Of a stretch of 64,000 bases of DNA, positions 17,232 through 25,338 are shown piece after piece. Made by a program: the position numbers and the translations under genes. Numbering within the stretch: the first letter of the stretch is position 1; each line of letters begins with the position of its first letter. The notes beneath the pieces were generated by a model. That model saw only the letters and a program-made list of their open reading frames with translations. It was not told the DNA's origin and made no database searches. Origin of the DNA: Acidovorax sp. sic0104 (GTDB lineage Bacteria; Pseudomonadota; Gammaproteobacteria; Burkholderiales; Burkholderiaceae_C); NCBI RefSeq assembly GCF_019219095.1, contig NZ_JAHUWH010000001.1:862832-926831 (forward strand), given 5' to 3'.

Positions 17232-17687
17232 TCAGTTCTTGGAGTCGGGGAAATTGGCGCTTCGGCGCAACACGTGGTGCCACACCCCATCAATCTTGCG
17301 CCACTTGTCTTGCACTACACCCTCCTGGTTTTTCAAGCGCAGCAGGGGCAGGCTGTAGCGCATCCAGACATCCAGCACGGCTTCATCGCCCTCGATGCTG
17401 CGCACACCACGCACTTCCACAGCGTCGTAGGTGATGCCACCGCGCTTGATGTACCCCTCCAGGGTCATGGACTGGCCCTTGGAGACATCCTCATAGGGCC
17501 AGGCGGCCACGCTGTCATTCACGCGCGATAGGTCCCAGTAAGTCTGGGCACGCTTTTGCAGCGCAGCTTTCTCAGCTTCCAGAGACACCGGCGCAGCACC
17601 CGTAGCGGCGCAACCTGCCAGGACCACAGCCACCATTGGCGCAGCCAGCGTCATGACAAAACGGCGTCGGAGGGGGGATTGTGACAT
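17232..17687 (-). CDS. Small lipoprotein, function unknown
   Basis: This is a 151-residue lipoprotein with a twin-arginine-like N-terminus, a hydrophobic stretch and a lipobox (VVLAGC, Cys at about 26). The rest (AQTYWDLSRVNDSVAAWPYEDVSKG, VEVRGVRSIEGDEAVLDVWMRY, WRKIDGVWHHVLR) resembles small NTF2-like folds, but no family is certain. An AGGAG ribosome site lies nine bases before the ATG. It is 59 bases after gspD on the same strand and just upstream of the abundant secreted-protein gene, so a role in type II secretion or in handling that protein is possible. Confidence 0.7.
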   Translation of the reverse strand: MSQSPLRRRFVMTLAAPMVAVVLAGCAATGAAPVSLEAEKAALQKRAQTYWDLSRVNDSVAAWPYEDVSKGQSMTLEGYIKRGGITYDAVEVRGVRSIEGDEAVLDVWMRYSLPLLRLKNQEGVVQDKWRKIDGVWHHVLRRSANFPDSKN

Positions 17688-17746
17688 GTAACAAATCTCC
17701 TATTTGGCTAAATACATGTAAAAAGAGGACTGTGCAACCGTTAACT

Positions 17747-20212
17747 TCAAGGCACGGGCCTGGAAGGAACTTCTTGCGTCCCGGCGGGGAAAGGCTTGGA
17801 TTCCAACGACAGCGAGCGCATGCGGTCGCGCATTTCGGCGCTGGCCGCGCGCAGCTGGTCGTCGTTTTCGAGCACACGGGGGGTCAGCAGGACCAGCAGC
17901 TCGGTACGGTTGTTGTTGTCGGTGGTGTTTCCGAACAGAGCTCCAACCACCGGCAGGCTCGACAGCACAGGCACACCGGCGCGGCCCGTCGTTCCGTTTT
18001 CGCGGATCAACCCCCCCAGCACCACGGGCTCGCCAGAGCGAACCGCGACTCGGGTGTTGATCTGCCGCGTGAGGAACGCACGTTGCTTGGTGACGGTGTC
18101 TTCTTCACCCGCATCGGTGACCTGTTGCGAGATATCCAGGCTGATGAGCCCGCCAGCATTGACCGATGGCGTCACGGACAGCATCACCCCCGTGTCCTTG
18201 TATGTGATGGATTCCGTCACCACGTTGCTCCCCGTAGACAGGGCTGTGGAAGTCTTGATAGGCGTTTGCTGGCCGACCAGGATGTTGGCGTTGTGGTTGT
18301 TGAGCACCAGCAGCGAGGGGTTCGACAACAGCCGCACCTGGGATTTTTCGGCCAGCGCATTGAGCGTGGCACGGACCATGCCGGCCTTGTTGAAGATGGT
18401 GTACGAGAACCCTGGCTGTTGCGGACCGATGGAGCCCGAGTTCCGCATGTTCAGCAGCGCCTGCCCTTCGCGGCCGTTGGAAAGGCTGTTTTGCACAAAC
18501 CACTCCACGCCGTACTGCAGATTGCCCGTAAGGCTGACTTCGACAATGCTGGCTTCGATCAGCACCTGGGACGGCGCCTTGTCGAGCTCGCGCAGCGCTT
18601 GCTCGATGCGGCGGTACTCCGTGCGCGGCGCGCGGATCAGCAGCGCGTTGCGCTTCTCGTCGGCCACCACCCGCACATTGCCATCGAGCTGGCTGGTCGA
18701 GGTCAGCGACATGTTGTTGGGCGAGGTGCGGTTGCCCGCTGCGGCAGAGAGGCCGCCGCTGCCAGAGTTCAAGCCCATGGAGCCGGAGCTGGTGCCCGTT
18801 GTGCCTGTGTTGCCGGAGGACCCACCGAACGGGCTGGAGTTACCGGTGTTGCCGCCCGACGCCAGCCCGGCGCTCTGGTTGAACTGCGTGGGCGCAGAGC
18901 CACCGGCCACGCCCGCGCCCGCCTTGTTTTGCGTGGACTGCCCGCCGAACAGGCCATTGAGCATCTCTGCCATCTGCAGGGCCGAGCCGTTTTGCACGGG
19001 GTAGACGAACAGGTTGGCTTCCAGGGTGTCGGTGGGGCGGTCCAGTCGGCGGATCCAGGTTTCCACCTGGGTGAGCAGGTGAGCGCGTGGCGTGACGACC
19101 ACCAGGGCATTGAGGCGTTCGACGGGGAAAACGCGGATGAGCCCCCCTAGAGGATTCGCCAATGCGGCCGACGCGCCAGCAGCACCGCCGGATGCCGACG
19201 CGCCAGAAGCGCCCGCCGCCCCACCCGGGAGCGCCCCTGCCGGGGCTGCCGCGGCAGCACCACCATAAGGGTCGGACGACTTGTCAGAGCCCAGCATGGA
19301 CTGCAGCGCATCGCGCACGACGTTGACGTTGGCGTTTTCCAGAACGAACACGCCCAGCGACATGCCGGAGAGAAAGTCCACGTCGAAGGCTTCCACCATC
19401 TCGAGCCAGCCGCCCAGTTGCGCCTTGCTGCCCTGCAAGACAAGCAGGTTGCGCATGGTGTCCACATAGACGATGGACTCCTTGGGTGCGATGGGCGCCA
19501 GGATCTTGGCCATTTCGGCCGCCGCGATGTGGTTGAGCGGCACGATCACTGTGCCGGAGCCCGACAGGTCCTTGAAGTTGGAGGACCCGACCACAGGGCG
19601 CGCGCCCACGGTGACCGTGCGCTTGGTGACGTGGTACACCCCCGCGTTGTCGCGCACGATGGCCAGATCGTGCGGCAGGAGCACGGCGTCCAGCACGTCG
19701 AGCACCTGGTTGCGCTGCAGCGGCTGGCGGGTGTGCAGGCTGACGACCGTTTCACCCCCGGCATCCACGGTGTAGTTGAGCTTGAGCAGGTCGCCCAGCA
19801 AGGCCGTGGCCAGGTTGGCGACCGTGACGTTCTCGAAGTTGAGCGCCACCCGGTCACCGCGCGCCAGCACGGGGTCTACCTTGGGACCCACGTCGCGCTT
19901 GAAGAGCTTGTCGTCTCCGGGGAACAGCTTGGTGGTTGCAGCGGGGCGCTGCTGGCCGTCTGCGCCATTGGCGGCTGAGGCTGCGGATGCGGAGGCCGGT
20001 GACTGGGGAGAGACAGAGGCCGGCACGCCCGCCGCAGCCGCAGGGGCTGCACTGCCTGCCACGCCCGCCGTTGCGGCGCCCGCAGCTCCGGGGGCTACCG
20101 ATGCTGCGGTTGGCGCCGAAGGGGACGCAGCATTTGGAGCGGAACCATCCTGCGCGGTGGCGTAGCCTGCAGCCAGCAGGGCCAGGAGAAGGATGGAAGG
20201 CCGAATATTCAT
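17747..20212 (-). CDS. gspD: Type II secretion outer-membrane secretin GspD
   Basis: This is the outer-membrane channel of the type II secretion system, 821 residues, with a signal peptide (MNIRPSILLLALLAAGYATA). N0-N3 domains (VALNFENVTVANLATALLGDLL, TVIVPLNHIAAAEMAKILAPIAP) precede the secretin core (VLIEASIVEVSLTGNLQYGVEW, VPVLSSLPVVGALFG, ELLVLLTPRVLE). Long Ala/Gly/Ser-rich low-complexity stretches interrupt the N-terminus and the N3 region. ATG 20212 is preceded by GGAG and gives the signal peptide directly. It is the last gsp gene of the operon. Confidence 0.95.
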   Translation of the reverse strand: MNIRPSILLLALLAAGYATAQDGSAPNAASPSAPTAASVAPGAAGAATAGVAGSAAPAAAAGVPASVSPQSPASASAASAANGADGQQRPAATTKLFPGDDKLFKRDVGPKVDPVLARGDRVALNFENVTVANLATALLGDLLKLNYTVDAGGETVVSLHTRQPLQRNQVLDVLDAVLLPHDLAIVRDNAGVYHVTKRTVTVGARPVVGSSNFKDLSGSGTVIVPLNHIAAAEMAKILAPIAPKESIVYVDTMRNLLVLQGSKAQLGGWLEMVEAFDVDFLSGMSLGVFVLENANVNVVRDALQSMLGSDKSSDPYGGAAAAAPAGALPGGAAGASGASASGGAAGASAALANPLGGLIRVFPVERLNALVVVTPRAHLLTQVETWIRRLDRPTDTLEANLFVYPVQNGSALQMAEMLNGLFGGQSTQNKAGAGVAGGSAPTQFNQSAGLASGGNTGNSSPFGGSSGNTGTTGTSSGSMGLNSGSGGLSAAAGNRTSPNNMSLTSTSQLDGNVRVVADEKRNALLIRAPRTEYRRIEQALRELDKAPSQVLIEASIVEVSLTGNLQYGVEWFVQNSLSNGREGQALLNMRNSGSIGPQQPGFSYTIFNKAGMVRATLNALAEKSQVRLLSNPSLLVLNNHNANILVGQQTPIKTSTALSTGSNVVTESITYKDTGVMLSVTPSVNAGGLISLDISQQVTDAGEEDTVTKQRAFLTRQINTRVAVRSGEPVVLGGLIRENGTTGRAGVPVLSSLPVVGALFGNTTDNNNRTELLVLLTPRVLENDDQLRAASAEMRDRMRSLSLESKPFPAGTQEVPSRPVP

Positions 20213-20253
20213 AGGGTGTAACTCCACAATGTTGGTGCGTGCGCTGCGGCTTG

Positions 20254-20766
20254 CTATTGGTTGGACGCAGGCTTGCGTGCGCGGTCCATGACGGGCCCCG
20301 GCGGCGTCCTTGCCGCCGCAGGAGGGGCACCCGCTTCCAGCGGCCGCTCCACGCGCCCGTCGTCCGCAGACACGAATATGGCCTTGCGGCCGTCGAATGC
20401 TTCAATGCGCCAGGGCTTGGTGTCCGTGGTGATCTTGAGCGTGCTGCCATCCGCACGCTGAAGAATGGCCACGCGCTCACGCCCTGATTCGAATACAGCC
20501 GTGAGCCGCGACTGCGTCAGCTCGCGTGCCAGGCTGTTCTTCTTGTCGTCCACTTCCACCGGGCGGCGCGACGCCCAGAACACGGGACGCTCCACCGCCT
20601 GCCGCGCTCGCACGCTGGGGTGCTGCGCAAGGGGTTCGACCTTGGGCAGGTCGGGCTTGAGCGCGGGAGGCGGAACCCAGCGGTCTTTTTCGGCCTGCCA
20701 CCAGTAGGCGCTGGCCGCCAGGGCGGCGGCTGCGAGCACCGGGAGCATGTACCAGGGCTTGATCAT
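20254..20766 (-). CDS. Type II secretion inner-membrane protein, GspC/GspN-like
   Basis: This is a 170-residue single-pass protein: membrane segment at residues 4-22 (MLPVLAAAALAASAYWW), a Pro-rich linker, then a small domain (ARQAVERPVFWASRRPVEV, SRLTAVFESGRERVAILQRADG, AFDGRKAIFVSADDG) like the HR domain of short GspC or the PilP fold. No PDZ domain is present, so it is shorter than classical GspC. The ATG overlaps the gspM stop (ATGA). By position between gspM and gspD it should link the inner-membrane platform to the secretin. Whether to call it C or N is uncertain. Confidence 0.78.
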   Translation of the reverse strand: MIKPWYMLPVLAAAALAASAYWWQAEKDRWVPPPALKPDLPKVEPLAQHPSVRARQAVERPVFWASRRPVEVDDKKNSLARELTQSRLTAVFESGRERVAILQRADGSTLKITTDTKPWRIEAFDGRKAIFVSADDGRVERPLEAGAPPAAARTPPGPVMDRARKPASNQ

Positions 20767-21323
20767 GGCTTGGCCTTTTCTGGCGCCAGCGGTGCCTCCA
20801 GCTGCAAAGCAAGCCGTGCGTTCTGGGGGCCTGAGCCGGAGCTGGCGCCTTCGCGGGTGATGTTGACGGTGCGCACCCAGAACGGCGGGCGGTGCACCTG
20901 CAGGCTTTCCATGAAGCGCACCAGCTTGGGCCATTCTCCGGTGACGGTGGCCGTGAGCCGGATGCGTGCGAGCTTGCCGTCTGTCGCCGGCTCCAGGGCC
21001 GCTTGCGAGGACACCAGGGTGCTGCCAGAGGCCATGATCATGGCGCGAAGCTGCTGCTGGATGTCGTTTTGCGCCGTGTCGCCGGCGGGATGCAGCAAGG
21101 GCGCAACCGCACCACTGGCCGTGCCCAGCAGGGTTTCGATCTCCGAGCCGGCATTCACCACGCCTTCGAGCCGCTCGCTGCGAGGCTCCAGCTGTGCAAG
21201 AGCGCTGTCGTAGCGGTTCCAGAGTGCGCGATACACCAGCGATGCCCCTGCAACAGCAACCAGCAGCAGCACCGCCAGGGTGGCTGCAGAACGCTGCAGC
21301 CAGATGTTTTTCTTGTGACTCAT
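20763..21323 (-). CDS. gspM: Type II secretion protein GspM
   Basis: This inner-membrane assembly-platform protein has 186 residues: a short cytoplasmic start (MSHKKNIWLQRS), one membrane segment (AATLAVLLLVAVAGASLVYRA), then a coiled region and a ferredoxin-like domain (QQLRAMIMASGSTLVSSQA, LTATVTGEWPKLVRFMESLQVHRPPFWV) of the GspM/PilO type. The ATG at 21323 overlaps the gspL stop. Such proteins pair with GspL to position the ATPase GspE. Confidence 0.88.
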   Translation of the reverse strand: MSHKKNIWLQRSAATLAVLLLVAVAGASLVYRALWNRYDSALAQLEPRSERLEGVVNAGSEIETLLGTASGAVAPLLHPAGDTAQNDIQQQLRAMIMASGSTLVSSQAALEPATDGKLARIRLTATVTGEWPKLVRFMESLQVHRPPFWVRTVNITREGASSGSGPQNARLALQLEAPLAPEKAKP

Positions 21324-22321
21324 GGCTTTGCCCCCTCGACCTTCCACCGCATCTCGAAGGTGAAGCGTTCCTTGTTCAACGCCCCGTCACGCACATTGGC
21401 GCCCGTGGCGCGAATGTCTGCCAGGCCCGGCTGACGGCCCATGTGCGCTATGAGTTCCGTAGCATTGGACGTCAGTCCGGTGATGCGGATCTCATGGCCG
21501 TTGATTTCGACGCGGTCCAGCCAGGTGTCCGCAGGCAGGGCAGCGGACAGGCTGTCGATGACGCTGGCCAGCGGCAGGTCGGAGGCGATGTTCTTGCGCA
21601 GATCTTCTGCAATGCTCGCCTGGCGACGCAATTCATCCATCTTTTCGCGCAGGGGAGCTGCCTGGGGCACCAGGACATTGACATGCTCCACGGCCCGGAC
21701 GACCGCCTGGCGCTTGAGCACCAGAGGCATCAACGCGGGGAGCGACAACGCCGCCAGCGTGACCACCAGCAGCAAGACGCCAGCCCCATCCATCCAGCGC
21801 TGGCGGCTGGCCTGCCGCTGCCAGGCCGGGTTGCGCACGGCCAATGCACGGCCCTGCCGCACGAGGAACACAGCGGCGTCTTCGCGCAGCCCATGCTGGG
21901 CCAGCAGCTGGTCTCGCGCACTGCGCCGGCACATGCTCCACTGCACGGTCCAGCCGCCTGCGGCGTCCGGCTCGGCCCGCCAGGCGGCGACGATCTGGTC
22001 TGGCGGCAAGGGGGACACGCGCCAGAGGGCCTCCTCCACCGCACCATTGAGCGCCTTGCGCAGCATGGGCGGGAACTGCACGGTGCCCGACAGGCATTCG
22101 GACTCGGACACCAGCAAGCTCACGGCCTTGCCGCCGCCCGTCTTCTTGCGAAGGCGGCCGCCGGTCACGGCCCAGCGCCCGCCATCGGTCGACACGGCCA
22201 CACTGGTTCCTGCGGGCCAGGCCCCGCGCTCGATCAGTACGCGCTTGAGATCGCCAACGCCCCATGCGAGCCGGTCCAGGGCGGCTTGCACGCGAGAAGA
22301 TAGTTGCCCACGACCTGTCAT
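21320..22321 (-). CDS. gspL: Type II secretion protein GspL
   Basis: This inner-membrane platform protein has 333 residues. A cytoplasmic N-terminal actin-like domain (KRVLIERGAWPAGTSVAVS, SLLVSESECLSGTVQFPP) is followed by one membrane segment near residue 190 (GAGVLLLVVTLAALSLPALMP) and a periplasmic PilN-like domain (SVIDSLSAALPADTWLDRVEI, HEIRITGLTSNATELIAHM). ATG 22321 overlaps the gspK stop. It should recruit GspE to the membrane and bind GspM. Confidence 0.88.
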   Translation of the reverse strand: MTGRGQLSSRVQAALDRLAWGVGDLKRVLIERGAWPAGTSVAVSTDGGRWAVTGGRLRKKTGGGKAVSLLVSESECLSGTVQFPPMLRKALNGAVEEALWRVSPLPPDQIVAAWRAEPDAAGGWTVQWSMCRRSARDQLLAQHGLREDAAVFLVRQGRALAVRNPAWQRQASRQRWMDGAGVLLLVVTLAALSLPALMPLVLKRQAVVRAVEHVNVLVPQAAPLREKMDELRRQASIAEDLRKNIASDLPLASVIDSLSAALPADTWLDRVEINGHEIRITGLTSNATELIAHMGRQPGLADIRATGANVRDGALNKERFTFEMRWKVEGAKP

Positions 22322-23244
22322 GGCTTGAATTCCTGTTCCGGCTTGCGAAAGCGGCGTGTTGGCTCTATCGAGAGCGTTGTCCAGGGAGTGAGGGCATCCG
22401 GGCGCTCTGAGAGGTCGATCCATGCCTCGCGCACCCACCAGCGATCACTCTCGGCACGAACAAATGCCTTGAACCGCATCGTTTGTGCCCCCGACGATCG
22501 AGCGGGCGAGAAAAACTCGGCGGCGGCTCCGGAGAGAAGCGCGCCAGCCCGTGTTTCGGGAGGGGAATTGCGAATGCGCGCACCAAGCCCTGGTTGACCC
22601 GTCAAGGCGTCTATCAGCGCGGGAGGCGCAGAATCAATCTCGATGCGTTGCTGCCCGTTGATGCCCAAATGGGGCGCGATTATCTCATACAGGGTTGGCG
22701 TCATCCCCAGCACCGACTTGAGCTCGGAAGTGTCGTCCAGGGCCGAATTGCGTGGCAGGGACGGCCAGCCGGCGGCCCGGTACTGGGCCGCTTCCGCGCC
22801 CCCGACCCCGCTCGGTGTGTCGTCGGGATCGAGGTAGTCGCGCACCCGCGCCGCGAGGATGGTCGCTTCGCCGGGCGAAAGCCCGCCGGTCCTCTGGAAC
22901 AGGGCCTGCAGCAATGCATCGCTGGCCACGTTCACATCCACGAGGCCTCCGGAAGGCGTGGTCTCCACCCACACGTCGTTGCTTCCGAGTCCCAGCCGCT
23001 GAATACGGTACTGGCTGTCCTTGCCTTTGTCGGAAAGCAGCTTCTGGGCCGTGAGCTGGATGGCGGCATCGAGAACGGACTCGGCACGCAGGCGCTCCAT
23101 GTCCAGTGTGGCCCGCTGGGCCTGCTGGCGCACGCCCTGGGCGCCGGCGAGCACCACCAGCGACAACGCCGCCACCAGCCACAGCACCATGATCAGTGCC
23201 GCGCCCGAGTCTGTCTTGCGGCCGTGCCTGCGTGCCACTGCCAT
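22318..23244 (-). CDS. gspK: Type II secretion minor pseudopilin GspK
   Basis: This is the largest minor pseudopilin (308 residues). The N-terminal basic leader MAVARRHGRKTDSG precedes the hydrophobic helix AALIMVLWLVAALSLVVLAG, with no Glu at position +5, as usual for GspK. The globular part has the SAM-like fold motifs VDVNVASDALLQALFQ, RVRDYLDPDDTPSG and ELKSVLGMTPTLYEII. The ATG at 23244 forms a TGATG junction with gspJ; a GTG one codon earlier is equally possible. It caps the pseudopilus tip with GspI and GspJ. Confidence 0.9.
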   Translation of the reverse strand: MAVARRHGRKTDSGAALIMVLWLVAALSLVVLAGAQGVRQQAQRATLDMERLRAESVLDAAIQLTAQKLLSDKGKDSQYRIQRLGLGSNDVWVETTPSGGLVDVNVASDALLQALFQRTGGLSPGEATILAARVRDYLDPDDTPSGVGGAEAAQYRAAGWPSLPRNSALDDTSELKSVLGMTPTLYEIIAPHLGINGQQRIEIDSAPPALIDALTGQPGLGARIRNSPPETRAGALLSGAAAEFFSPARSSGAQTMRFKAFVRAESDRWWVREAWIDLSERPDALTPWTTLSIEPTRRFRKPEQEFKP

Positions 23245-23855
23245 CACCGGGACCTCGCCAGAGGAAAGACCAGAGGAGGCCAGGCGCCGCGCTCATCGGC
23301 GATCTCCAGCCGGATCCGGGCGGGATAGCCGCCCTGGGAGGAGTCCCACTGCTGGGTCCACTCTCCGGTGCGGCCGTCCTGGTAGAACCATTGGAGCGTA
23401 CGGACATCCTGGAGCAAGGTCTCGCGCAAGGCGCTGCTCCAGTCCAACGCCATCATCGCCCCATCGTAGGGAATGGCCTCCACAGTCAGATCGACCCGCC
23501 CGTTGTCGTGGCGCAGCGGTGTGGTCCGAAAGACGTGAAGCCCCCCGGCATCGCCACGCTCCGGGAGCGGAGCGACCCAGATGGCCCCTGCGGCATTGCC
23601 GCTGAAGAAACTCACGAACACGTTTCCGTCCCGCCGGCTGAGCAGCCGCAAGCCGTCGAACTTGCGGCCGAGCCATTGGCTGACCACGAGCATGCGCTCG
23701 GACCGCTCCATCACACGCTGGTTGCGCTCTTCAGAGCGGCCGATGGTGCCGAAACCCGCGAACATGAGCGCGACCACGGCAGCCGTCACTGCCAATGCGA
23801 TGAGCAACTCCAGCAGGGTGAAGCCGCGGGATGCCAACATGGGAATGCGTTTCAT
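23244..23855 (-). CDS. gspJ: Type II secretion minor pseudopilin GspJ
   Basis: This is a minor pseudopilin of 203 residues with the prepilin leader MKRIPMLASRG and the conserved FTLLELLIALAVTAAVV helix, Glu at +5. The globular domain (SERMLVVSQWLGRKFDGLRLL, RDGNVFVSFFSG, LLQDVRTLQWFYQDG) matches GspJ. ATG 23855 overlaps the gspI stop (ATGA); the longer open frame upstream lies inside gspI and is not used. GspJ joins GspI and GspK at the pseudopilus tip. Confidence 0.9.
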   Translation of the reverse strand: MKRIPMLASRGFTLLELLIALAVTAAVVALMFAGFGTIGRSEERNQRVMERSERMLVVSQWLGRKFDGLRLLSRRDGNVFVSFFSGNAAGAIWVAPLPERGDAGGLHVFRTTPLRHDNGRVDLTVEAIPYDGAMMALDWSSALRETLLQDVRTLQWFYQDGRTGEWTQQWDSSQGGYPARIRLEIADERGAWPPLVFPLARSR

Positions 23856-24325
23856 GGCGCAGCCCGATAGGGTTTCCAGGTGGTCCAGGACATCACCACC
23901 GGGCCGCCCTCGCCCCGCGCGACTTCGACGGTGACCATCGCTGCACGCAACGGTGCGCCGGGTGCCGGACGGCCATCCTCTTCCCGCACGGTCACCTGCT
24001 CGGGCTGCATGCGGATGCGCCAGTGCCAATTGCCCGCGGTGCCGGCGGGCTGCCGCTCCACGTCTTCGGCGAAGGTGGTGGCTGCCAGCGCCGAACGGGC
24101 GACGAGCGCGGCCTCGATGCGCGACTCGACGTCCACGGCGCCTTTGGAGCTTTGCCCCACCGTACGGTAGAGGGTGGCGAGCGCGATGGAGGCGATGGAC
24201 ATGGCCACCAGCGCCTCCAGCAGGCTGAACCCCCGCTGGCGCCGGTGCTGCCGAGCCACATCCGGGCTGCAGCCCGCCACGCGGGGCACCAGGCGACACC
24301 ATCGACTGCGCGCGTTCGTGTTCAT
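23852..24325 (-). CDS. gspI: Type II secretion minor pseudopilin GspI
   Basis: This minor pseudopilin has 157 residues. The prepilin site RQRG-FSLLEALVAMSIASIAL is preceded by an unusually long leader of about 32 residues with two Cys. The ATG at 24325 overlaps the gspH stop and no later Met fits before the cleavage site, so the long leader is probably real. The C-terminal domain (NWHWRIRMQPEQVTVREEDG, TVEVARGEGGPVVMSWTTW) is typical of GspI. Confidence 0.88.
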   Translation of the reverse strand: MNTNARSRWCRLVPRVAGCSPDVARQHRRQRGFSLLEALVAMSIASIALATLYRTVGQSSKGAVDVESRIEAALVARSALAATTFAEDVERQPAGTAGNWHWRIRMQPEQVTVREEDGRPAPGAPLRAAMVTVEVARGEGGPVVMSWTTWKPYRAAP

Positions 24326-24813
24326 GGAGCGGCCGCAGCGACGGACGTTTCAATGGTACCCAGCAGCCAGTTCACCCGAAAGGCAACGCCCTGCTCGCCG
24401 CGCAGCACCACCAGGCGCCCGCCACGGGCGCCACCGTCGGCATTGAAGACGAAGATCGGGAAGCCCGCGCCCGATGGTGTCTTGGCATTGCGCTCGGCCA
24501 CATCCCATTGCACACCCAGGGAAGGCGGAATGTCGAGGTACACGCCCCCGTCGATCATCAGCTTGCGAATCTCTGGCTGGTAGGTGACGGCCACGGCCCG
24601 CCCTTCCTGCACGCTGAGGGCGCGCGCCTGGCGCAGCTGGCTGGAGATGTCGCGCACGGTCTGGTGGTAGCGCGACCGCTCCAGGTACGACTGCCCTCCC
24701 ACGCCCACCACCGCCACGGCAATGCCGGCCACGACCAGCACCACCAGCAACTCCAGCAGTGTGAAGCCGCCCGTGCGGGCGCGCGAGCGCCATGCGCCGA
24801 AGGACGTCTTCAT
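24322..24813 (-). CDS. gspH: Type II secretion minor pseudopilin GspH
   Basis: This is a minor pseudopilin of 163 residues with leader MKTSFGAWRSRARTGG and helix FTLLELLVVLVVAGIAVAVV. The GspH/FimT domain follows (SQLRQARALSVQEGRAVAVTY, IRKLMIDGGVYLDIPPSLGV, GGRLVVLRGEQGVAFRVN). It lies 47 bases after gspG and its ATGA overlap leads into gspI. Confidence 0.9.
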   Translation of the reverse strand: MKTSFGAWRSRARTGGFTLLELLVVLVVAGIAVAVVGVGGQSYLERSRYHQTVRDISSQLRQARALSVQEGRAVAVTYQPEIRKLMIDGGVYLDIPPSLGVQWDVAERNAKTPSGAGFPIFVFNADGGARGGRLVVLRGEQGVAFRVNWLLGTIETSVAAAAP

Positions 24814-24860
24814 GCGATGCGAATCAGCTGGCAGCCGTGTCGTTGCACCCCGACGCTCGG

Positions 24861-25307
24861 TCAGTTGTAGACGTCAGCGTTTTCGCCGTCGCCCCCGGGC
24901 TTGCCGTCGGCCCCCAGGGAGAACACGTCCGGACCACCGTTGCGGCCGGGGTTCTTGTACAGGTAGGCGGCACCCCATGGATCGGTGGGCAGGCCCTTCT
25001 TGAGATAGGGCGCCGTCCAGCCCTGCGCAGTGGCAGGTTTCTCCACCAGCGCGCGCAGGCCTTCGGCGTCATTGGGGTAGCGGCCCACGTCCAGCTTGAA
25101 GAGGTCCAGGCTTTGCTCGATCTCGGAGATCTGGATCTTGGCCGTCTTGGATTTGGCGCCGCCCAGCTGGTCAAGCACCTTGGGGCCAACCAGGCCTGCG
25201 AGCAGCGTCAGGATCACCAGCACCACCAGCAATTCGATCAGGGTGAAACCCCTGGAACGGCGGGACTGCATGGATTGCTTGATATTGGAGATATTCGGGA
25301 TATTCAT
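24861..25307 (-). CDS. gspG: Type II secretion major pseudopilin GspG
   Basis: This is the main subunit of the pseudopilus, 148 residues. The leader ends SRRSRG before FTLIELLVVLVILTLLAGLVG, and the C-terminal part shows the GspG signature DVGRYPNDAEGLRALVEKP, LKKGLPTDPWGAAYLYKNPG and the calcium-loop end SLGADGKPGGDGENADVYN. The ATG at 25307 (MNIPNIS) is the first sensible start; an internal Met at 25271 would give a shorter leader. Confidence 0.95.
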   Translation of the reverse strand: MNIPNISNIKQSMQSRRSRGFTLIELLVVLVILTLLAGLVGPKVLDQLGGAKSKTAKIQISEIEQSLDLFKLDVGRYPNDAEGLRALVEKPATAQGWTAPYLKKGLPTDPWGAAYLYKNPGRNGGPDVFSLGADGKPGGDGENADVYN

Positions 25308-25338
25308 GGATATTCTTTGACAATCGAAATATGAAAAT

